64,000 nucleotides of DNA from Sphingobium sp. V4 (GTDB lineage: Bacteria; Pseudomonadota; Alphaproteobacteria; Sphingomonadales; Sphingomonadaceae). Each line of letters starts with the position of its first letter. The first letter of the stretch is position 1. Shown here piece after piece: positions 9,399 to 15,818 of the stretch. The notes beneath the pieces were generated by a model. That model saw only the letters and a list, made by a program, of their open reading frames with translations, was not told the DNA's origin and did no database searches. The stretch lies in assembly GCF_029590555.1 (NCBI RefSeq), contig NZ_CP081002.1, positions 864,501-928,500 of the forward strand. Direction: 5' to 3'. The position numbers and the translations under genes are program-made.

Positions 9399-10168
9399 AG
9401 CGTCTCTCCCCGACGCAGCAGAATGAGGCGCGCGGTCTCGCCGGCCTTCAGGGACAGGCGATCGAGGGTGACGCTGAAGATGCGCTTGCCCATCGCGGCG
9501 TCCAGGAACAGCCGCTCGTCAATGTCGGTATCAGCGCTCGCCTCGACCCAATATTCCGACGCCGACAGGCCGGTGCCCTCGATCGTGACGCGGCGGCGTT
9601 CGGTGAGCTTCAGCGCTGGCGCGGCGCTGAACGCAAGCGGCCCTGGCGAGACGGCGACCTCGGTAAAGCTTGCCGGCACCCGGTCCTGCAGCATCGAGAG
9701 GGTGATCGAGACGGCGCGCTCCTCCTCGACCAGCGGCCCTACTAGTTCGCCATTGGCACGGGCACGTTGGCTGGCGCCCGGCACGAGGGTCACAGTCTGG
9801 GCGGGAATGTCGGAGGGCTCGGCATAGAGCGGATAGATCGCGCTGTTACAGGTCACGAAAAATTCCGAGGGCGTGGTGACGAAGCTGCGCGTCACCTGGC
9901 CCGCATCGTCGTTTTCCTTGACGAGGAACTTGACCCAGGCATCAGCGCCCGCCTTCTCGACCGCGATCGCCTTTTCGGCGGAGAATTTGACGTCCTCGAT
10001 CTCCCCGCCCTGGCAGACGAGATGATTGATGTCGCGGTTGGAGAGGCGGATACTGCTGGTCTGGTCGGGAAGCGCGGTGATGGTCTGGGCCAGTGCCGCT
10101 ATGGGCAGCATGGTGGCGATCGCGCTCGCCGCGAAGGGCGCGCAGAGGCGCTTACCGAAGTTCGGCAT
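9395..10168 (-). CDS. traK: TraK, VirB9-like secretin subunit of the T4SS core
   Basis: TraK forms the outer-membrane ring with TraV and contacts TraB. The 257-residue product has a signal peptide (MPNFGKRLCAPFAASAIATM, cleavage near ALAQ). A beta-rich body follows with the early motif RDINHLVCQGGEIEDVKFSAEKA, typical for TraK. I chose the ATG at 10168 because GAGGAG lies nine bases upstream and it starts the signal peptide. It overlaps the TraE stop by 17 bases. The usual order TraE-TraK-TraB is kept. Confidence 0.9.
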   Translation of the reverse strand: MPNFGKRLCAPFAASAIATMLPIAALAQTITALPDQTSSIRLSNRDINHLVCQGGEIEDVKFSAEKAIAVEKAGADAWVKFLVKENDDAGQVTRSFVTTPSEFFVTCNSAIYPLYAEPSDIPAQTVTLVPGASQRARANGELVGPLVEEERAVSITLSMLQDRVPASFTEVAVSPGPLAFSAAPALKLTERRRVTIEGTGLSASEYWVEASADTDIDERLFLDAAMGKRIFSVTLDRLSLKAGETARLILLRRGETL

Positions 10169-10787
10169 CGAAATTCTCCTCGGAAAGAGACAGGAGCCAG
10201 AAGCGTCCGGCATCGATCGTGTAGCGGATGCGCAGATTGCCGCGGAACTTGCGGATGACGCCGCCGATGACGCGGACCTTTTCTACCGGCACCAGGATCT
10301 GGCGGTCCGTCCAGGTGACGGGCTGATCGGGCCGGATGTAGGTCGCGATCGAGAGCGTCGGATTAGTGGTGAGTTCGTCGAGGATCGCGTTCAGACTGTC
10401 GCGGATGCCATTATAGGCGGTGGGGTGGACGATGCTGAGCAATTCCTCGAACTGCCGGTCGGCCGACAATGCGGAATAGGTGCCCGAAAGCGCGACGATA
10501 TTGCGCGTCATGGTGCGCAGATATGCGGGCGAGGGCTTGCCGCCGGTCACATAGAGATCGCCGCCCGCGCCGAAGGGAACCACGATTGTCCGCTGGTTCT
10601 GGCTCGTCGTGTAAAGGGCGATCCCCAAAACCGCGGTGATGCCGAATAGCCCCGCAATCGAGAATTTGAGGAGCCGATTTTCTTCGAACAGGTTGGATGA
10701 CCCCTGGAGATAGCGATGGATGCCGAAGCTCGCGGGCTTCTCGGCCAAGGGATCGCTGGTCTCTCGGGCGGATGATCTGCCGAACAT
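10152..10787 (-). CDS. traE: TraE, VirB5/VirB8-like pilus assembly protein
   Basis: TraE is an inner-membrane protein needed for F-pilus assembly. The product (211 residues from the ATG at 10787) has one N-terminal transmembrane helix (LLKFSIAGLFGITAVLGIALYTTS) followed by a TraE-like periplasmic domain (RTIVVPFGAGGDLYVTGGKPSPAYLRTM, and a C-terminal RYTIDAGRFWLLSL). Upstream TTG (10805) and GTG (10799) codons in frame are possible starts; the ATG is preferred for its codon, although the GAGTGAG upstream is only a moderate ribosome site. Length and order (TraL-TraE-TraK) fit the family. Confidence 0.88.
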   Translation of the reverse strand: MFGRSSARETSDPLAEKPASFGIHRYLQGSSNLFEENRLLKFSIAGLFGITAVLGIALYTTSQNQRTIVVPFGAGGDLYVTGGKPSPAYLRTMTRNIVALSGTYSALSADRQFEELLSIVHPTAYNGIRDSLNAILDELTTNPTLSIATYIRPDQPVTWTDRQILVPVEKVRVIGGVIRKFRGNLRIRYTIDAGRFWLLSLSEENFDAELR

Positions 10788-10795
10788 GGGATAGC

Positions 10796-11062
10796 TCACT
10801 CGCAAAAGCGGGTCTGGGTCGGGCCGGGGTAGCGGGGCAGCGTGAGCAGCCCCCAGCGCCAGGCGAGATGCGGGATGAAGCCGCGCGGCTTGGTCCGCTT
10901 CCAGGGAATGAAGAGGAGAAGGACGCCGAGGAGCGACCAGCCCACATATCCGCCGACGATGACGGCAACGAAAATGGTGGACACCACAAGGATGAACTCC
11001 TGCGCGTCGAACCAGAGAATCTGGACCGGCTTGTGCAGAAATTGCGGAAGTCTCTCGTCCAC
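10796..11062 (-). CDS. traL: TraL, inner-membrane pilus assembly protein
   Basis: TraL is a small inner-membrane protein of F-type T4SS, equivalent in place to VirB3. The 88-residue product opens MDERLPQFLHKPVQILWFDAQE, a TraL-like start. It has two hydrophobic segments (FILVVSTIFVAVIVGGYVG and LLGVLLLFIPW) and then a basic, aromatic C-terminus. It lies directly between the pilin gene and TraE as in F. The 124-bp gap upstream, toward the pilin gene, contains no recognisable gene. Confidence 0.88.
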   Translation of the reverse strand: MDERLPQFLHKPVQILWFDAQEFILVVSTIFVAVIVGGYVGWSLLGVLLLFIPWKRTKPRGFIPHLAWRWGLLTLPRYPGPTQTRFCE

Positions 11063-11186
11063 GTCCTTCTCCCTTGCTTCATCACGTACGACCAGACGTG
11101 ATTGTTACGAAGAGCGACCATTCGCTCCCCGTGTCCGGCGCGGACCAGGACCTGAGATCCGCGCCAGTCTCTGTTTCAGGCGTATC

Positions 11187-11531
11187 TCAGACCATCATGC
11201 CGAAGGTCTGGAGGATGGAATCCGCCCGAATGAGGCAGACGGCGGCGACGATGGTCGGGATGCCGATCATGATGTTGGAAAAGAGGCGGCTGACCCCGAA
11301 CAGGAAGGCGGCGACGCCGCCCACGAAGCCGAGCGGCCCCTTCACCCCCTGGTTCACCACGATGTCGTAAATATCGTAGCCAAGGTCGCCGGCGGCCGGC
11401 GCCTGGAAGGCGTGGGCGGCCGATGCCAGGGTCATCGCGATAAGCAGGGTTCCCAGGGCATCGGCCGAAGCAAAAGAGATGCGGCGCATCCGGTTCCGGG
11501 AGGGGGCAGGCAGTGAGGCAAGTTTGAGCAT
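11187..11531 (-). CDS. traA: TraA-like pilin precursor
   Basis: The product (114 residues) fits an F-type propilin: a long basic leader (MLKLASLPAPSRNRMRRISF), a hydrophobic leader helix ending AHAFQAPAAGD (likely signal peptidase site after AHA), then two hydrophobic helices separated by a short loop (KGPLGFVGGVAAFLFGVSRL and IMIGIPTIVAAVCLI). I chose the ATG at 11531 because GGAGAAGAGC precedes it; longer in-frame starts would add an unrelated N-terminus. It is the first of the canonical tra genes in the operon, before TraL and TraE. Exact processing is inference. Confidence 0.82.
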   Translation of the reverse strand: MLKLASLPAPSRNRMRRISFASADALGTLLIAMTLASAAHAFQAPAAGDLGYDIYDIVVNQGVKGPLGFVGGVAAFLFGVSRLFSNIMIGIPTIVAAVCLIRADSILQTFGMMV

Positions 11532-11718
11532 GAGCTCTTCTCCAGGCAATAAGGAGCCTCCCCATGAAAATGCCTGCCGGCACCGACACGGATGTTCGTT
11601 GACGGCCAGCGAAGGGATGGGTGGCTCCTTGGTAACGGGGCCCTCTCGCCGGCATCTGTTGCTCAGATTGTCGGCGCGCTGGCGCCCGTCGCCCTGAGCC
11701 CGCCAAATGTGGGGGAAA

Positions 11719-12501
11719 TCAGCTGGGCGGCTTTTTGGGAGCCTGCTTCTCATCGAGCCAGGCCTCGATCTCGGCCTGCTGGAAGCCGGAAATGACGCGG
11801 CCATCGAGAATGAGCGTCGGTGTCCCTGAGATGCCCATGGCTTTGACAGCCTGCGCATTGGCGGTGACGCGCACGGCGCCCTCCTTGCAGGCAAGCAGCG
11901 GCTTTGGCGCCTCGCCGGCATAGGTGGCGCGCAAGGCACCAGCTTGGTCCTTTGAACAGAGGATATGTTCGGCCTTGGACGCGGCTTGGGGATGGATAGC
12001 GCTCACAAAGTAGATTTGCCGTCGCACCGGCTTTCCTTCGGCCGCCTTCGCTGCCCAGAAGCGGTCGAGGGCGCGGCAGTAGGGACAGTCGGGATCGGTG
12101 AACTCGATGACGGTCGGCGCGCCCGGCGGTCCGATGGTGAGCGCCTGGGTGGGATCGAGCTGGCCGAGCTTTTTCCGCGCGTTGGCATCCTGGGCGAGGG
12201 CGGTCAGGTTGACGCCGTTCCTGTCATAGATGGTGGCGAACAGGAGATGCTCGCTGTCGGGCGCATAATAGAGGATGCGCCCTCCCGCGCTCGCTTGAAA
12301 CAAGGGGCCTTTGACGGGCGCAGGGCCGAAATCTTCGAACTGGAGATTGGCGAAGCTTTGGTGGAAGCTGGCTTCGGCGGCGCGCGCCGCAGCGCTGAGA
12401 TCCGATTCCGTTGCCTGTGTCGGGGCGGCGGCAGCGACGCCTGACGCCAGCAAGACGACGCTCGCAAGTAGCGATGGAAGCAAGCAGGGCGCACGGGTCA
12501 T
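11719..12501 (-). CDS. DsbC-like periplasmic thiol:disulfide isomerase
   Basis: The 260-residue product has a signal peptide (MTRAPCLLPSLLASVVLLASG, cleavage near AAA) and a C-terminal thioredoxin-fold domain. The active-site motif is CPYC in FTDPDCPYCRALDRFW, and the cis-Pro region is GISGTPTLILDG. N-terminal residues ~30-120 match a DsbC-type dimerisation and linker region. DsbC proteins rearrange wrong disulfides; here the clients are probably the Cys-rich TraU, TraN and TraV. The start overlaps the preceding stop as ATGA. Such isomerases are commonly linked to F-like tra operons (TrbB in F). Confidence 0.88.
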   Translation of the reverse strand: MTRAPCLLPSLLASVVLLASGVAAAAPTQATESDLSAAARAAEASFHQSFANLQFEDFGPAPVKGPLFQASAGGRILYYAPDSEHLLFATIYDRNGVNLTALAQDANARKKLGQLDPTQALTIGPPGAPTVIEFTDPDCPYCRALDRFWAAKAAEGKPVRRQIYFVSAIHPQAASKAEHILCSKDQAGALRATYAGEAPKPLLACKEGAVRVTANAQAVKAMGISGTPTLILDGRVISGFQQAEIEAWLDEKQAPKKPPS

Positions 12502-12773
12502 CGCGCTATCTCCTTGATAGGCCGGGCCTGGCGAATGAGGAGGTCGGCATCCATTCTCACGGTGGCGCCGATCTGTTGCGACGGCATCGACCTCGCTGCG
12601 GGTTTTCGGGCGGCGCGGATGACAAATTCTCCTTCTGCCTGCGCGATGCTGAATGGACCGACGAGGGGGGGTGCGGGCGGTGGCGCACTGGGGCGGGCCA
12701 GGGCGCATGGGCTCGCGATCATGCCGGACAGCAGCAGTCCAGCCATGATCGCCGGTCGAGTGGCCGACATCAT
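12498..12773 (-). CDS. Small secreted protein, first gene of the tra operon
   Basis: From tandem ATG codons at 12770-12773 this 91-residue product has a signal peptide (MMSATRPAIMAGLLLSGMIASPCALA) and a Pro-rich segment (PSAPPPAPPLVGP). A short C-terminal domain ends RQARPIKEIAR. Its stop overlaps the DsbC-like start as ATGA. It appears to be the promoter-proximal gene of the conjugation operon. I do not recognise a family. A longer in-frame extension to 13085 would remove the signal peptide from the N-terminus and cross the repeat array, so I rejected it. Confidence 0.6.
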   Translation of the reverse strand: MMSATRPAIMAGLLLSGMIASPCALARPSAPPPAPPLVGPFSIAQAEGEFVIRAARKPAARSMPSQQIGATVRMDADLLIRQARPIKEIAR

Positions 12774-12927
12774 ATTCGTCTCCAGATGCAGGGCGAAGCC
12801 GCGTGCCTCGCCTGTGGCGGCATGGACCGATGGAAGGCTTTGTCCGGAGCCGGATCTAGGCGCCTCCTCACCCCATGTCGGGATGAGCCGGTGGTGGGCC
12901 ATCGTGCCGGATCGGTGCAACGGGTAG

Positions 12928-12987
12928 GGCACTGAAAAGCCGAAACCGGCATTGAAGTGCCGAATTCGGCATTTCAGTGCCGCTTTT
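12928..12987. promoter_or_regulatory. Three tandem 20-bp repeats between tra operon and divergent gene
   Basis: Three units start at 12928, 12948 and 12968, each exactly 20 bp: GGCACTGAAAAGCCG..., GGCATTGAAGTGCCG..., GGCATTTCAGTGCCG.... All share GGCAnT...GCCG. The junction of units 2 and 3 also makes the perfect 14-bp palindrome TGCCGAATTCGGCA (12958-12971), and GGCACTGAAA (12928-12937) is inverted at 12972-12981. The array lies in the intergenic region between the minus-strand tra operon and the plus-strand gene at 13074. A 20-bp period puts each unit on nearly the same face of the helix, as expected for a cooperative repressor site. An iteron function is possible but no replication gene is nearby. 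Confidence 0.75.
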
Positions 12988-13073
12988 GTCGATTTTTTTG
13001 CTCCGGCGTAGCTCCAGACCGGATTTTCCCCGTCAGAGCAGGGGGACATCATGCGAATCGTGGAAAGGCGGGC

Positions 13074-13493
13074 ATGGCCGGACATCGTTCGAAGACGTAC
13101 AGATTACAGTTGTCGGACGAGGGAACCGACCTGTTCCTCTCCTGTCACTCCCGCCTGGCAAGAATCGCCCGGAACTTCATTCCCTATGGCGCAACCCTCT
13201 CGGTCGCGCTGATCCTTGCCGACGCCATGAATGCCGAGGAACTCGTCGCAGAGCTCGCAATGCCCTCGTGCAAGCGCCTCGCCGGCAAAAAAGACCATTA
13301 TGTCGGGGCTTCGGCGCATTTGAGGCCCTTCGCCGCCCATATCATCGAGCGCATCGCGCGCTCCGATCACATCAGTGTCCGCCCGACGATCGGCAGGCTT
13401 TACCTGGCCGCCATCGCGGTGATGGCGGCGAGCGAGGAACAGGCCCTGGCCAAGGCATATCGGCGGCTTCCCTCCCTGTTCCAGCAAGGCTAG
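13074..13493 (+). CDS. Conserved-looking unknown protein divergent from tra operon
   Basis: A 139-residue product starting MAGHRSKTYRLQLSDEGTDLF, preceded by GGAAAGG. It is mostly helical in appearance, with no signal peptide, membrane segment or familiar motif. A longer frame from 12957 would start within the 20-bp repeat array, so the internal ATG at 13074 is preferred. It is transcribed away from the conjugation operon across a shared regulatory region, the typical place for a transfer regulator. That role is only inference; I recognise no DNA-binding fold. Confidence 0.6.
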   Translation: MAGHRSKTYRLQLSDEGTDLFLSCHSRLARIARNFIPYGATLSVALILADAMNAEELVAELAMPSCKRLAGKKDHYVGASAHLRPFAAHIIERIARSDHISVRPTIGRLYLAAIAVMAASEEQALAKAYRRLPSLFQQG

Positions 13494-13743
13494 CCGGGGT
13501 TGGCCAGGGGCATTTGCTCTAGCTGCTCCATCTATTGCCGTCGAAGGGAAGAGAGGGTGCAGTCCCCCGTCGGCGACATGGTGTCGGCAGGATCGAGCGA
13601 GAGCTCGGTCCTTTGGCCGCCGGTCTTGGGCGGCCCCACTGTCAAAATGGTAGCGATAATATTTGACGGGAAGCGTATTTCCCCCAAAACTTGAACCATC
13701 GGAATGTGCATGGGTGCTTTGAGACGCGATCAGCGAGGTCCTG

Positions 13744-14805
13744 ATGAGCGCATCTCAAGGCAACGCCTTTGACGAAGGGGCGTCGATACTAGCCGAGGTC
13801 AAGTCGATCTCAGGTCGCCGCATTGAAGAACGGCGCAGGCGCCAGCGCATTACACAAGAGCAATTCGCCGCCATTGTCGGGATCGGTGTGCGATGGCTCA
13901 GGGAAATCGAATCGGGCAACCCGAAGTCCCGGATCGATGATCATATCGCCTGCGCCCATGCCCTCGGGCTTTCGTCGGCGCATCTCCTCATTCCCATGAT
14001 GCTTCTGGAGCACCATATGCACGTCCCCAGGCATTTCTTCCTCGACGACATGTTCGAAATGGAACGGCTTACAGTCGAGTTCATCGCAAGCCTCATCTGC
14101 GAACCTTCCTCAAGCCCAAAGGCGGCGGTGGCGGATCGGCTGGACAAGGCCCCTCTGCATGAGGAGCCTTTGATGGCGCCGGAGACCGTCACCGCCGACC
14201 GCATCTATCGGGAACTCAAGCAGTTGATCCTGAGCGGAGAGCCGCCTCCGGCAGCGCCGCTGGTGGTGCAGGCCCTGGCGGAACGATATGGCACAAGCAT
14301 CGCGCCGGTGCGCGATGCGCTTCATCGCCTCGTCGGCGAGCGGCTGGTATCGGTGCAGGGCGGGGGCGGTTTCGCCATGCCGGCCATGACGCGGGTGCGG
14401 GCCTATAATCTTTATAGCTGGCATGCCGATATCGTGCGCGCGGCCCTCAAGGTCATGGTGCGATTCGAACGGATCGGGCCGCCGCCGCCCTTCCTTGATG
14501 ACGACAAGCTTGATTCGGTCCGGATTGCGGATGCCACTGCGGAACTTTTTACGCGGATCTGCGCCTGTTCGCCCAATGATGAGCATCTCGATGCGATCAT
14601 CATCGTGGGCGAACGTCTTCACATATTGCGGCTGTGTGAAGAGGTGATCAGCCGAAGGGCACAGGAATTGCGCATATTGTGGAGCTCTGCCTGTGCGGGA
14701 AACAGGCGCGAAACCGGCGCCGCCATTTCCCAATATCACAAGCGCCGGCTGGTGCGGGTGGAGCAGATCGTCAGTACAATGCTACTCGCGTCGATTGCAG
14801 ACTGA
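13744..14805 (+). CDS. XRE-GntR fusion transcriptional regulator beside lasso-peptide genes
   Basis: The 353-residue protein carries two different DNA-binding domains. An XRE-type helix-turn-helix lies at about residues 26-75 (ITQEQFAAIVGIGVRWLREIESG), and a GntR-type winged helix at about 150-215 (DRIYRELKQLILSGEPPP... RYGTSIAPVRDALHRLVGERLV). A helical C-terminal region resembling the ligand/dimer part of FadR-type GntR proteins follows. The start has GAGG eight bases upstream. It ends 160 bp before the lasso precursor start, in the same direction, with a twin palindrome in the interval, so it probably regulates the cluster. The two-domain combination is unusual. Confidence 0.82.
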   Translation: MSASQGNAFDEGASILAEVKSISGRRIEERRRRQRITQEQFAAIVGIGVRWLREIESGNPKSRIDDHIACAHALGLSSAHLLIPMMLLEHHMHVPRHFFLDDMFEMERLTVEFIASLICEPSSSPKAAVADRLDKAPLHEEPLMAPETVTADRIYRELKQLILSGEPPPAAPLVVQALAERYGTSIAPVRDALHRLVGERLVSVQGGGGFAMPAMTRVRAYNLYSWHADIVRAALKVMVRFERIGPPPPFLDDDKLDSVRIADATAELFTRICACSPNDEHLDAIIIVGERLHILRLCEEVISRRAQELRILWSSACAGNRRETGAAISQYHKRRLVRVEQIVSTMLLASIAD

Positions 14806-14861
14806 GTTTTCGAGGCCTGAAGAACAGGGAATCGACGTCACAGCCTTCCCACTATTGCAAG

Positions 14862-14892
14862 CTTATAAGATGTCAGAATGGCACCTTATAAG
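14862..14892. promoter_or_regulatory. Twin CTTATAAG palindromes upstream of the lasso precursor
   Basis: The perfect 8-bp palindrome CTTATAAG occurs at 14862-14869 and again at 14885-14892, 23 bp apart. A related half (ATATAAG) follows near 14899. They lie between the XRE-GntR gene and the precursor gene, about 70-100 bp before its start codon. This fits an operator bound by a dimeric or two-headed regulator, most simply the adjacent XRE-GntR protein. Binding is inference. Confidence 0.5.
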
Positions 14893-14964
14893 TTCGGATA
14901 TAAGCGCATCCTTTCATAGCATCAGTCCTGCCGCAAAAGTTGCGGTGACATGATGGAGATGAAG

Positions 14965-15099
14965 ATGAGCAACATCCACGCGCATGAAGACAGCGTCGTC
15001 GATTTCGGCGTCGCCTCGATCGAAACCCAGGGCGCGGCGCTGGACGATTCCGACAATATCGGAGGCCAGGTTCGCCAGCTCGGCATCGCCGACGACTGA
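14965..15099 (+). CDS. Lasso peptide precursor (A gene)
   Basis: A 44-residue peptide with the hallmarks of a proteobacterial lasso precursor. The 22-residue leader (MSNIHAHEDSVVDFGVASIE + TQ) has Thr at the penultimate position. The predicted 22-residue core starts Gly-1 (GAALDDSDNI) and ends RQLGIADD. Gly-1 to Asp-8 would give the usual eight-residue macrolactam ring; Asp-5 and Asp-6 are too close, so Asp-8 is the natural acceptor. The DD end and the GxALxDxD opening recall known sphingomonad lasso peptides such as the sphingopyxins (from memory). The start is set by GGAG six bases upstream. The protease and cyclase genes follow on the same strand. Confidence 0.88.
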   Translation: MSNIHAHEDSVVDFGVASIETQGAALDDSDNIGGQVRQLGIADD

Positions 15100-15105
15100 C
15101 AAGAG

Positions 15106-15134
15106 GACGCGCGTCCCTGTGGCGCGCGTCTTTT
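15106..15134 (+). terminator. Stem-loop between lasso precursor and processing genes
   Basis: GACGCGCG (15106-15113) pairs with CGCGCGTC (15123-15130) across a 9-base loop, and TTTT follows at once. It starts seven bases after the precursor stop codon and precedes the B gene. Lasso clusters often have such a hairpin, which limits read-through into the enzyme genes and stabilises the precursor mRNA, giving more precursor than enzyme. The four-base T tract suggests partial rather than full termination. Confidence 0.72.
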
Positions 15135-15164
15135 GCCATCGGCGTGAAGTGTCGGAGGGCCAGC

Positions 15165-15818
15165 ATGGGATACAGGTTGAGGGACGGGCTTTCCTTTTGC
15201 GTCACGGGCAACCGGGCGATCTTCCTTGACGTTGCGGCGGATCGCTATTTCGGGCTGCAACCCGAAAAGGATCTGGCGTTTCAGCGGTTGCTCCAGGGCA
15301 AGGCTCCAGGGGCGGCGCTGGCTTCGCTGGTGGGAGGCGGCATCCTTGTCGAGGATGAGGGCGCCGCGGGCTTGCCGCAGCCGGTCACCGTCGCGCGCGC
15401 GACGCGCGAGCTGGCGCTCAATCTCGACGCTGCATGTTGGAAATACCGGTTTGCATTCCTGTACGCGCATATCCGCGCCATCGCCCGCCTGCGCTTCTGC
15501 GATTTCGGCACCGTCGTCGAGCAGATCGAACGGCGATCGCGCGCGGCGGACGTCAAGGCGACTGCCTCGCAACGCGAATGGACAGCTCTGGCATCCTCCT
15601 TCGCCGCGGCCACCTGGCTGCTCCCGCGCAGCGGGCAATGCCTGCCCCGATCGATTGCATTTTTCGAGGTTCTGCTGTCGACCGGATATCGGGCAAAGCT
15701 CGTCATCGGCGTCAGCGCATCGCCCTTTTCCGCGCATTGCTGGGTCCAGGCCGATGACCTGGTTTTGAACGACCGCCTCGAACATATCCGCCCCTTCGAA
15801 CCGATCCTGGCCATCTGA
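15165..15818 (+). CDS. Lasso peptide maturation protease B (fused leader-recognition and transglutaminase-like domains)
   Basis: The B protein binds the leader and cuts it off. The 217-residue product has an N-terminal PqqD-like recognition domain (about residues 1-85: LRDGLSFCVTGNRAIFLDVAADRYFGL) and a transglutaminase-like cysteine protease domain. The catalytic residues are Cys in SGQCLPRSIAFFEVL, His in FSAHCWVQ and Asp in ADDLVLND. A single-chain B protein is the usual form in proteobacteria. The start at 15165 is preceded by GGAGGG. The stop overlaps the start of the C gene as TGATG, so the two are translationally coupled. Confidence 0.93.
   Translation: MGYRLRDGLSFCVTGNRAIFLDVAADRYFGLQPEKDLAFQRLLQGKAPGAALASLVGGGILVEDEGAAGLPQPVTVARATRELALNLDAACWKYRFAFLYAHIRAIARLRFCDFGTVVEQIERRSRAADVKATASQREWTALASSFAAATWLLPRSGQCLPRSIAFFEVLLSTGYRAKLVIGVSASPFSAHCWVQADDLVLNDRLEHIRPFEPILAI

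Noticed and set aside
12928..12987. CRISPR array or plasmid replication iterons
   Set aside because: The units are directly adjacent without spacers, so not CRISPR; no Rep-like gene is near, so iteron function is unsupported.
13500..13694. 64-codon plus-strand frame between the 139-aa gene and the XRE-GntR gene
   Set aside because: Low-quality translation without ribosome site; more likely the promoter region of the regulator.
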